From Candidatus Methanophagales archaeon (GTDB lineage: Archaea > Halobacteriota > Syntropharchaeia > Alkanophagales > Methanospirareceae), in assembly GCA_030668065.1 (NCBI GenBank), contig DAOUUS010000011.1, positions 1-14,470 on the forward strand: a stretch of DNA of 14,470 bases, written 5' to 3'. The notes beneath the pieces were generated by a model. That model saw nothing but the letters and a program-made list of their open reading frames with translations, did no database searches and was not told the origin of the DNA. Positions 1 through 5,309 of this stretch are shown one piece after another. Within the stretch, counting starts at the first letter, position 1; each line of letters begins with the position of its first letter. The position numbers and the translations under genes were made by a program.

Positions 1-136
1 AACGGTAGAATATGGCGTGCAATTGGCTGCGGTTGTGAATAAGGAGAACGTATATGGCGTTCAGTTTCATCCGGAGAAGTCGTCAAAGAAAGGGTTGCAG
101 ATTTTAAGTAATTTCGTAAGTATCTGTAAATGTTGA
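1..136 (+). CDS. hisH: Imidazole glycerol phosphate synthase subunit HisH, C-terminal end (partial)
   Basis: This is the last 44 codons of a gene that enters from the left edge; the reading frame starts at base 2 and stops with TGA at 134-136. The translated tail contains YGVQFHPEKS, the class I glutamine amidotransferase motif that carries the His and Glu of the Cys-His-Glu triad, followed by SSKKGLQILSNF, which is the usual ending of HisH. HisH hydrolyses glutamine and passes ammonia to HisF in histidine and AICAR synthesis. The partner gene hisF lies downstream at 1780 on the same strand, so the two subunit genes are separated here by about 1.6 kb of accessory DNA. The nucleophile Cys lies outside the window. 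Another class I amidotransferase is possible from the motif alone, but the tail and the nearby hisF favour HisH. Confidence 0.85.
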   Translation, partial: TVEYGVQLAAVVNKENVYGVQFHPEKSSKKGLQILSNFVSICKC

Positions 137-181
137 GATTATGAAATGCTTTTATATTCCGAAACTTAAGTGAACAATAAG

Positions 182-192
182 CATATATATAA
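182..192 (+). promoter_or_regulatory. TATA-like box upstream of the RelA/SpoT cassette
   Basis: An alternating AT run (CATATATATAAG region) sits about 40 bases before the first possible start at 224 and about 170 before the RelA/SpoT start. An archaeal start site would be expected near 210-217, next to the GAGGTG at 215-220. This is inferred from composition and spacing only. Confidence 0.35.
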
Positions 193-223
193 GATAAAAT
201 GTCCACTGTAAAATGAGGTGAAA

Positions 224-355
224 ATGATAAGCGGGATAGTTCGTCACGAGTCGTGGATAAACGAAGTGCTTTGTATCAATTCCCGTATTGGAGGGATAAT
301 CGAAGTTAGATTCGTTTATTCAACGTTAGACAACACAGAAATGGTCCAAGGGTGA
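224..355 (+). CDS. Possible 43-residue small ORF ahead of the RelA/SpoT gene
   Basis: An ATG at 224 opens 43 codons ending in TGA at 353-355, four bases before the RelA/SpoT start at 360. A Shine-Dalgarno-like GAGGTG lies at 215-220, three bases upstream of the ATG, which is close but usable. The product (begins MISGIVRHESWINEV) has no motif I recognise; it is mixed in character with no membrane segment. Against it being a gene, the same bases contain an imperfect palindrome (255-265 with 311-321) and a GTTAGAC box at 325-331 that suggest a recombination junction. It could be a leader ORF, a small antitoxin, or chance. Confidence 0.25.
   Translation: MISGIVRHESWINEVLCINSRIGGIIEVRFVYSTLDNTEMVQG
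255..331 (+). other. Possible left cassette junction: imperfect palindrome ending in GTTAGAC
   Basis: GGATAAACGAA (255-265) pairs with TTCGTTTATTC (311-321), 11 positions with one G-T wobble, and GTTAGAC at 325-331 fits the integron core consensus GTTRRRY. The bases between the arms also show weak pairing (TTCCC at 280-284 with GGGA at 293-296). The RelA/SpoT start follows 28 bases after the box, a normal distance for a cassette gene. I could not find the opposite RYYYAAC box before 255, so a full attC is not shown; this may be a decayed site, or only the junction may be recognisable. Confidence 0.3.
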
Positions 356-359
356 GAAT

Positions 360-1154
360 ATGGATACTAAAAAGCCCCAAAACATTGATGAATACAAAGA
401 ATGGTTAAAAGAGAAACATGGATCTGAGATTTCCGATAGGACCCAGACATATTATGAGTCCGTAACAGGTAGAATCAAGTCGAATCTCGAAAAATCCGAT
501 TTTTGGATTCAACTAACCGAGAATCTCAAAAAGTATGATGAAGAATATTTAGTAAAAACAGGATACTCTCTATTGATACCGGAGTTTAAACCAAAGATAT
601 ACATAAAGCCTTTCGATTCATTTTTATTAAAAACATTTAGGAAAAATATCTTAGAGAACAAGCGTTGGCCCGATGAGCCGGAAGGAGAATGGATACTTCC
701 TGATAGCTGGCATACTAAGGTAAATGACATTATAAGAACACTGTTTGTAGTTAAATATCTAGATGGTGTTGAGTTCATGATAGATAAAATAAAATCACTT
801 TGTGAGTCACGTAGTATGGAGTGTCGAGTTTTTCTCGAAGCTAGAGAAGAGGGGTATTATGCTGCACATGTATATACGAAACAAGAATTTGAGATTCCAG
901 GAGTTAATTGGGATACAGAAAAGATTGATATTTCAATTGAGATTCAAATAACAACATAAGTACAAGAGGTAATTCGGAGATTGCTGCATAAATACTATGA
1001 AGATAAGAGAAAAGGGATTAGAGAAGAAGATATAAAGTGGCAATGGGATTATAAAAGCGATGAATTTGCTACAAAATATTTAGGGCATATACTTCATTAT
1101 GTTGAGGGCATGATTATGGAGATTAGGGAAAAGCAAACGGAGGAGATAGCATGA
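360..1154 (+). CDS. RelA/SpoT-type nucleotidyltransferase domain protein, interrupted by in-frame TAA at 957-959
   Basis: The frame runs 265 codons from ATG 360 to TGA 1152-1154 with one internal stop, TAA, as codon 200. The first 199 residues show the landmarks of a RelA/SpoT synthetase domain: IKPFDSFLLKTFRKN (82-96, basic nucleotide-binding segment), DIIRT (123-127, the metal-binding Asp strand), GYYAAH (165-170, the GYxxxH loop) and EIQITT (194-199, equivalent to the family's EIQIRT). Codons 201-264 continue seamlessly (VQEVIRRLLHKYYEDKR, then a helical tail), which is what the family has after this motif, so the stop probably replaces Gln (CAA to TAA). No HD hydrolase or TGS/ACT domain is present, so it resembles a small alarmone synthetase, a class that includes ToxSAS toxins. 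The start has GGGTGAGA just upstream. The true end overlaps the next ATG (ATGA at 1151-1154), which supports the full-length frame. As sequenced, only a product truncated at residue 199 would be made. Confidence 0.8.
957..959 (+). other. In-frame TAA inside the RelA/SpoT-like gene
   Basis: Codons on both sides are in the same frame and both halves match one domain, so this is a point nonsense change rather than a frameshift. A single C-to-T change from CAA (Gln) explains it. Sequence error, real inactivation of a toxic enzyme, and readthrough are all possible. Confidence 0.8.
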
Positions 1155-1588
1155 AAGAAGAGTTTAAAAAATATCTGGAGGATGTAGACATAATAGGAGC
1201 TATTGGTGAAAAGGTTGAGAGGATCTATGATTTTTACCGGGAGATTTGCCCCGATGAAATCACAGGTATTTTCATAACGGACTACATAAAGGAAGACGGA
1301 GAACGGGTGTATGAGAATCTTTGGTTTTTTTCTGAGAAATACTGCATGGAAGCAAAGCAATTTATAACAACGGATGACTTTGATATCACCCCAATAAAGA
1401 GTCGAATAATTTACTGGGAGCTAAAAAAACAGGATTATGATTTCAAAAAGGCGACAGAAAAGTCGAGACTTCATTTAGAATTCAAGCTGGATACCGGGAT
1501 TAATGGCGTGCTTAAAGCATCAAAAGGGAATTGCGATTATCTTAGGGACATAATCCTCAAATATATCAGGACAAATTTGAAGGAATGA
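1151..1588 (+). CDS. Unknown 145-residue partner of the RelA/SpoT-like gene
   Basis: I do not recognise this family. ATG 1151 overlaps the TGA of the RelA/SpoT-like frame (ATGA), and a strong GGAGGAGAT lies at 1139-1147, so it is translationally coupled and in one operon. The product is soluble and charged, with no signal peptide, membrane span or Cys motif. Its N-terminus looks helical (KEEFKKYLEDVDIIGAIGEKV), a beta-rich middle follows (ITGIFITDYIKEDGERVYENLWFFSE), and the C-terminus is Lys-rich (LRDIILKYIRTNLKE). Position and coupling suggest an antitoxin or regulator for the synthetase, but in typical ToxSAS pairs the order and antitoxin fold vary, so this is inference only. The attC site begins 10 bases after the stop, so the gene belongs to the same cassette. 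Confidence 0.7.
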   Translation: MKEEFKKYLEDVDIIGAIGEKVERIYDFYREICPDEITGIFITDYIKEDGERVYENLWFFSEKYCMEAKQFITTDDFDITPIKSRIIYWELKKQDYDFKKATEKSRLHLEFKLDTGINGVLKASKGNCDYLRDIILKYIRTNLKE

Positions 1589-1598
1589 GTCCTACGGT

Positions 1599-1695
1599 AC
1601 CTAACACTGTGTATGCTGTTCACACCTTCGGTGCTCTCCAAAAATGCTCCTCCATCTATCGGTCGGCAACTTCGCATATACAGATATCGTTAAAC
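1599..1695 (+). repeat. attC: Integron attC-type recombination site
   Basis: ACCTAAC (1599-1605) fits RYYYAAC and GTTAAAC (1689-1695) fits GTTRRRY, the two outer core boxes of an attC. Just inside, CTGTGTATGC (1607-1616) pairs with GCATATACAG (1674-1683), 10 positions with one G-T wobble, forming the inner stem. The 57 bases between include a small CACC-TTC-GGTG hairpin (1623-1633), a plausible variable terminal structure. The total of 97 bp is in the usual attC range. The site starts 10 bases after the stop codon of the preceding gene, the standard place for an attC in a gene cassette. The spacers are unequal (1 base left, 5 right), which is atypical. No integrase gene is in the window. Confidence 0.7.
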
Positions 1696-1726
1696 TAAAG
1701 GCCCAATGTCACTCTTAGAACGAATA

Positions 1727-1741
1727 AAAATATTTAAAAAG
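1727..1741 (+). promoter_or_regulatory. TATA-like box for hisF
   Basis: AAAATATTTAAAAAG lies roughly 26 bases before 1760, where an archaeal transcript would be expected to begin. It is the only strong AT box between the attC site and hisF, so hisF probably has its own promoter here. Inferred from sequence only. Confidence 0.4.
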
Positions 1742-1759
1742 CGTAAAGGAGTTTAAATT

Positions 1760-1786
1760 ATGATGGAAAACAAAACAAAATGTTAG
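1760..1786 (+). promoter_or_regulatory. Eight-codon upstream ORF overlapping the hisF start
   Basis: ATGATGGAAAAC... reads MMENKTKC and stops at TAG 1784-1786, overlapping the hisF ATG at 1780 in another frame. The only good Shine-Dalgarno (GGAG, 1748-1751) is 8 bases before this ATG but 28 bases before the hisF ATG. This arrangement would fit a coupled leader peptide, or chance. Confidence 0.3.
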
Positions 1787-2598
1787 CGAAACGGATAATC
1801 CCCTGTTTGGACTGTGACTTCGGCGTGCCCGGAGGAAGAGTAGTAAAAGGAATAGAATTCAAGCAGATAAGATACGCGGGTATCCCCTGGGATCTTGCAG
1901 CAGAATATGATGAGCAAGGCGCAGACGAGCTTGTCTTTTTAGACATCACCGCATCGCACGAAAGAAGAGAGACGATGGCGCATGTAATAGCGAAAACTGC
2001 GAGTAACGTGTTCATGCCTCTTACAGTAGGTGGTGGTATTCACAGCTTAGAGGATGCGAGACGAGCATTCAACGCGGGCGCAGATAAAGTCTCGGTGAAC
2101 ACAGCAGCACTGAAGAACCCCAAACTGGTGAACGATATTGCGAGACGCTTTGGCAGTCAGGCTTGTATGGTTGCAATAGATGCGAAGAGACGATATGTGC
2201 GAAATGAAGATGCTGCACGAGAGATAATAGAAACGAAAGAAGGCAAATGCTGGTTTGAATGCTCCTTCTACGGCGGTCGGAAGTTCACGGGCGTGGACGC
2301 GCTAAAATGGGCGATGGAGGTAGAGGAACGAGGCGCAGGTGAAATAATGCTCACGAGCATGGACCGAGATGGAACAAAAGACGGTTTCGATCTGGAGTTA
2401 ACGAGTGCTATTTGCGACCGGGTAAATATACCTGTAATAGCATCTGGTGGTTGCGGGCTGCCCGAGCATATAAAGGACGTATTCAAGTTCACGGACGCTT
2501 CAGCAGCACTTGCCGCTTCCATATTCCACTACAAGGAATACACAATTCGTGAAGTGAAACAGTATTTGAAAGATAATGGTATTCATGTGAGGCTGTAG
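1780..2598 (+). CDS. hisF: Imidazole glycerol phosphate synthase cyclase subunit HisF
   Basis: The 272-residue product is a full-length (beta/alpha)8 barrel enzyme that uses ammonia from HisH to convert PRFAR to imidazole glycerol phosphate and AICAR. The start MLAKRIIPCLDCD is the canonical HisF N-terminus and carries the catalytic Asp of CLD; the second catalytic Asp is in MVAIDAKRR. Phosphate-binding glycines appear in TVGGGIHSLEDA and VIASGGCG, and the protein ends in the usual NGIHVRL. The length is slightly above the family norm, mostly from a middle insert (KEGKCWFECSFYGGRK region). hisF is cut off from hisH (1-136) by the RelA/SpoT cassette. The nearest good ribosome site is 28 bases upstream and better placed for a short ORF at 1760. 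The gene ends with TAG, two bases before the convergent hicA end. Confidence 0.97.
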   Translation: MLAKRIIPCLDCDFGVPGGRVVKGIEFKQIRYAGIPWDLAAEYDEQGADELVFLDITASHERRETMAHVIAKTASNVFMPLTVGGGIHSLEDARRAFNAGADKVSVNTAALKNPKLVNDIARRFGSQACMVAIDAKRRYVRNEDAAREIIETKEGKCWFECSFYGGRKFTGVDALKWAMEVEERGAGEIMLTSMDRDGTKDGFDLELTSAICDRVNIPVIASGGCGLPEHIKDVFKFTDASAALAASIFHYKEYTIREVKQYLKDNGIHVRL

Positions 2599-2600
2599 AT

Positions 2601-2825
2601 TCATTTCAATTTAGAGAGAAAATCCTCTCTTTTTATCTTTGCTTGCTTCATAATCGAGATTAACGTTCCCTTCGCTAACTCTGAATGGTTTGGAACAGTA
2701 ACAAGCAGTTTTCGCTCTTCGTTCCACAGATGAATATGACTTCCCGTTTGACGGTAAACTTGAAATCCAAACTTCCTCAGAATTTTTATAGCATCCTTAG
2801 CGGACAGAACTGGGAGTTTCGGCAT
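2601..2825 (-). CDS. hicA: HicA-type mRNA interferase toxin
   Basis: A 74-residue protein with the HicA double-stranded RNA-binding fold signature: KDAIKILRKFGFQVYRQTGSHIHLW, where the His of GSH is the catalytic residue, followed by VTVPNHSELAKGTL, the second conserved segment, and a basic tail. HicA toxins cleave mRNA and are neutralised by HicB. The gene lies behind hicB on the same strand and overlaps its end by 29 bases (2797-2825), so the pair is translationally coupled. The order antitoxin then toxin is one of the two known for hicBA. The length is typical and all key residues are present, so it appears intact. Its 3' end is two bases from the convergent hisF stop. Confidence 0.88.
   Translation of the reverse strand: MPKLPVLSAKDAIKILRKFGFQVYRQTGSHIHLWNEERKLLVTVPNHSELAKGTLISIMKQAKIKREDFLSKLK
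2613..2635 (+). terminator. Hairpin with T-run behind hisF
   Basis: AGAGAG (2613-2618) and CTCTCT (2625-2630) form a 6-bp stem with a 6-base loop, followed by TTTTT. It starts 14 bases after the hisF stop and lies inside the 3' end of hicA on the other strand. Archaeal termination depends mainly on the T-run, so the role of the stem is uncertain. Confidence 0.4.
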
Positions 2826-3027
2826 ATTTTTCTACCTCGATATCTAAAAAAGAGAGTTTTCCACCCTTTGGAGCGAGTTCCATAAGGATTTGATAATGCT
2901 CTTCCAGCCCCTTTTTTAAATTTGCTACCGCTTCTTCCTCTGTTAGTCCTTGATCCGCCACATTTGTTATCAAATCTACGGCTACAAAATATTTGTCCTC
3001 TTTATGGATTTGGATTATGGTTTTCAT
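2797..3027 (-). CDS. hicB: HicB-type antitoxin
   Basis: Start chosen at ATG 3027, giving 76 residues. The text MKTIIQIHKEDKYFVAVDL...VADQGLTEEEAVANLKKGLEEHYQ is the compact HicB (partial RNase H-like) fold, with the typical DxxTxGxTxEEAxxNxxEA pattern in slightly altered form. The frame is open further upstream to 3096, but the extra residues are not HicB-like, and an AT box at 3040-3051 sits about 25 bases before 3027, implying a leaderless transcript. There is no obvious C-terminal helix-turn-helix or ribbon-helix-helix domain, so DNA binding may be absent or minimal. It is upstream of and overlaps hicA. HicB binds and inhibits HicA. Confidence 0.85.
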   Translation of the reverse strand: MKTIIQIHKEDKYFVAVDLITNVADQGLTEEEAVANLKKGLEEHYQILMELAPKGGKLSFLDIEVEKYAETPSSVR

Positions 3028-3039
3028 TTCTGTATTGTT

Positions 3040-3051
3040 ATATATTATATG
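3040..3051 (-). promoter_or_regulatory. TATA-like box for hicBA
   Basis: ATATATTATATG is centred about 20-25 bases upstream of the hicB ATG at 3027 on the minus strand. That spacing would place the transcript start at or next to the ATG, a leaderless arrangement common in archaea. Confidence 0.4.
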
Positions 3052-3097
3052 AGTTGCTAGATATAAAACATGTGCTAAAAGAAAAACCTGTTTCATT

Positions 3098-3127
3098 AGT
3101 CACGCTTTCCTTTCCAAAGAAAGGTTG
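3098..3127 (+). repeat. Dispersed hairpin repeat, copy 1
   Basis: CCTTTC (3109-3114) pairs with GAAAGG (3119-3124) around CAAA. The left flank AGTCAC and right flank TTGTG resemble copies near 5259 and 5207. It lies between hicB and the end of dapF. It is the most divergent of the four copies. Confidence 0.35.
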
Positions 3128-3170
3128 TGTGTGATCTTGTGATTGCCCTGATTCATTCAGACACCCTAAC

Positions 3171-4004
3171 TTAGATACTCACCTTAACTACACCCTCATA
3201 CACTTCTTCCGCAGGACCCGTACAATATGCACCTTCCTCTTTTAGCTCCACTACCAAATCTCCACCTTTTGTATGTACTATAACCAGTTCATTTAAATTT
3301 ACATATCCAAGCGTATTTAATGTAAGCACCGATGCTGTTGACCCAGTGCCACACGATAACGTCTCCCCTACCCCTCGCTCATACGTCCTCACGCTTATCT
3401 CTCTTTTAGCGTTACGCACTACAAAATCAACATTAGTCTTGTTAGGGAACGCTTTATGAGATTCTATTGCTTTTCCCACTCTATCAACATCCAACTCATC
3501 AAACGAGTCAGCAATGACAACAGCATGTGGATTGCCAAGACTCAACGCGGTCAGTTTAATCGCTCCTATTTCATCATTCACAAAAAGCATTTGCTCTATT
3601 TTATTAAACTCCGGCACGCCCATAAAAACCCGGATAGAAGTTACCGCACCCTTTTCATCAACTTCCACTTCCGGAACAATCAACCCGGCTAACGTCTCTA
3701 CTTTCATTCTCCTACTTTGCACTACTCCTCTTTCGTACACATATTTGGCAAAGCATCGCATTCCATTTCCGCACATCTCTGCCTCGGAACCATCGGCATT
3801 GAAAACCTGCATCCGCACCTCATACGAACTTGTAGTAGGTATACAAAGGAATAATACGCCATCTGCACCTACTGAGAATCCGCGTTGGCATATCAATCCA
3901 GCGAGTTCGCCCTTCTTCTGCTCTGGTATTCCTGCTTCTCGATCGTCTATCAGTATGAAATCATTACCACAGCCTTGCATCTTCGTGAATTTAAGTTCCG
4001 TCAT
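3171..4004 (-). CDS. dapF: Diaminopimelate epimerase
   Basis: A 277-residue enzyme that interconverts LL- and meso-diaminopimelate, the penultimate step to lysine. The two catalytic cysteines are both present: Cys78 in AEMCGNGMRCFAKY and Cys218 in GVGETLSCGTGSTAS. The N-terminus MTELKFTKMQGCGNDFILIDD is the family hallmark, and GNPHAV (157-162) is the substrate loop. Length is normal for the family. The ATG at 4004 is 21 bases after the dapL stop, so dapL and dapF are almost certainly one operon on the minus strand. No strong Shine-Dalgarno is seen. The gene ends with TAA at 3171-3173. Confidence 0.97.
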   Translation of the reverse strand: MTELKFTKMQGCGNDFILIDDREAGIPEQKKGELAGLICQRGFSVGADGVLFLCIPTTSSYEVRMQVFNADGSEAEMCGNGMRCFAKYVYERGVVQSRRMKVETLAGLIVPEVEVDEKGAVTSIRVFMGVPEFNKIEQMLFVNDEIGAIKLTALSLGNPHAVVIADSFDELDVDRVGKAIESHKAFPNKTNVDFVVRNAKREISVRTYERGVGETLSCGTGSTASVLTLNTLGYVNLNELVIVHTKGGDLVVELKEEGAYCTGPAEEVYEGVVKVSI

Positions 4005-4025
4005 TGCCCGCTATTTCGCCTCACA

Positions 4026-5183
4026 CTATATGTTCAGCCCTTTTATCCGTTCACACGCTTCCAATATCCTTTCCTCACTTACACAAAGAGAAAACCGAAC
4101 GAACCCCTCTCCCGCCTCACCGAATCCTATCCCCGGTGTTACAACTACGCCCGTACGCTCTAGCAAGAACATGGAGAACTGAATGGACGAGAATCCCGAA
4201 GGAACTTTTGCCCAGATATAGAATGTGGCTTTTGGCTTTTCCAACTCTATCCCGCTGGATCTCAATCCATCAGCTAATAGGTCCCGCCTTCTTTTGTATA
4301 TCTCTACGTTCTGCTTTACGCAGTCTTGTGGCCCAGTTAGCGCCGCTATACCTGCCATCTGGACAGCTTGAAAAGCACCGGAATCAATATTAGTCTTCAC
4401 AAGCTTCAGACCTTTTAATATCTCTGAATTCCCCACTACGAAACCGATTCGCCACCCCGTCATGTTATATGTCTTAGATAGCGAACCAAACTCGACACCA
4501 ACATCCTTTGCACCTTTGACGGCCAAAAAACTCGGTGCTTCATAGCCATCAAACGTAAGCTCAGAGTATGGATTATCATGGAGTACAATGATCTCATTTT
4601 CGCGAGCGAAATCCACCACCTCTTTAAAGAATGATTTTTCGGCAGTTGCGGCAGTGGGATTATTCGGGTAATTCAAGAACATGATTTTTGCTCTTCTCGC
4701 TATTCCTTTATCTATACGTTCTAAATCAGGCTTAAATCCATGCTCTTCTGTTAACGGTACAGAATAAGGTCTTGAATTCGCCATTATCGTTGCATTATTG
4801 TATACTGGGTATGCAGGATCCGGAACGAGGGCAATATCGCCTGGATTTAAAAATGCGAATGCCGAATGCGCTATCCCTTCCTTTGACCCTATCAACGTTA
4901 GAACTTCATCCTCTGCATCCAACTTAATGTGCTTTCTCTGCTTATACCAGGTCGCTACGGCTTCACGGAACGACAGCATTCCTTCATAAGACGGGTACCG
5001 GTGATTTGAAGGGTCCTTTGCGGCGTGGAACAATGCTTCTACTATGTGCGGTGGTGTCGGCAAGTCAGGATCGCCGATCCCCAAGTCTATTATATCTATA
5101 CCCTTCTTCTCCGTTTCTTTTTTCCGCTCATCTATTTCCGCAAATAGATAAGGGGGCAGTGAACTTATTCCCTTTGCATACAT
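4026..5183 (-). CDS. dapL: LL-diaminopimelate aminotransferase (DapL-type class I/II aminotransferase)
   Basis: A 385-residue PLP-dependent fold-type I aminotransferase. Landmarks are DLGIGDPDLPTPPHIVEAL (33-51), NYPNNPT (171-177), the PLP-contacting Asp in HDNPYSE (202-208), the Schiff-base Lys237 in GSLSKTYNMTGWRIGF, and the substrate-carboxylate Arg in RFSLC near the C-terminus. DapL converts tetrahydrodipicolinate directly to LL-diaminopimelate, bypassing the succinylase route; this is the usual route in methanogenic archaea. The neighbouring dapF, 21 bases downstream, takes the product, which supports this substrate over other aminotransferase reactions. Family sequences are near 385-410 residues, so it is complete. 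The gene ends in TAG. Two hairpin repeats fill the gap between it and guaA. Confidence 0.9.
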   Translation of the reverse strand: MYAKGISSLPPYLFAEIDERKKETEKKGIDIIDLGIGDPDLPTPPHIVEALFHAAKDPSNHRYPSYEGMLSFREAVATWYKQRKHIKLDAEDEVLTLIGSKEGIAHSAFAFLNPGDIALVPDPAYPVYNNATIMANSRPYSVPLTEEHGFKPDLERIDKGIARRAKIMFLNYPNNPTAATAEKSFFKEVVDFARENEIIVLHDNPYSELTFDGYEAPSFLAVKGAKDVGVEFGSLSKTYNMTGWRIGFVVGNSEILKGLKLVKTNIDSGAFQAVQMAGIAALTGPQDCVKQNVEIYKRRRDLLADGLRSSGIELEKPKATFYIWAKVPSGFSSIQFSMFLLERTGVVVTPGIGFGEAGEGFVRFSLCVSEERILEACERIKGLNI

Positions 5184-5204
5184 TTTTTCAATCCCATTTT
5201 TCTT

Positions 5205-5236
5205 TTAGCACAAACCTTTTCTTAGAAAGAAAAGCT
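5205..5236 (+). repeat. Dispersed hairpin repeat, copy 2
   Basis: CTTTTCTT (5216-5223) and AAGAAAAG (5227-5234) form a perfect 8-bp stem with loop AGA, preceded by AGCAC at 5207-5211. It lies between guaA and dapL and forms a tandem pair with copy 3, about 52 bases away. Confidence 0.55.
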
Positions 5237-5256
5237 TTACCAAAAGAAATAGTTTC

Positions 5257-5290
5257 TTAGCACAGGTTCTTTCTTTAGAAAGAAAGTGTT
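5257..5290 (+). repeat. Dispersed hairpin repeat, copy 3
   Basis: CTTTCTTT (5269-5276) and AAAGAAAG (5279-5286) form a perfect 8-bp stem with a two-base centre AG, preceded by AGCAC at 5259-5263. Bases 5253-5304 align over their whole length with 5200-5249, so the two copies are an imperfect tandem duplication of about 51 bases. Confidence 0.55.
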
Positions 5291-5309
5291 TTGTAAAAAA
5301 GAAAAAGTG

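Noticed and set aside
305..311. GTTAGAT as the cassette's left junction
   Set aside because: It also fits GTTRRRY, but it lies inside the loop side of the 255-265/311-321 stem, whereas GTTAGAC at 325 lies just outside the stem as an attC outer box should.
3514..4182. 222-codon plus-strand ORF across dapF and dapL
   Set aside because: It is antisense to two well-supported enzymes with all catalytic residues, and its translation is Ser/Pro/Thr-rich with no motif, as expected for a shadow frame.
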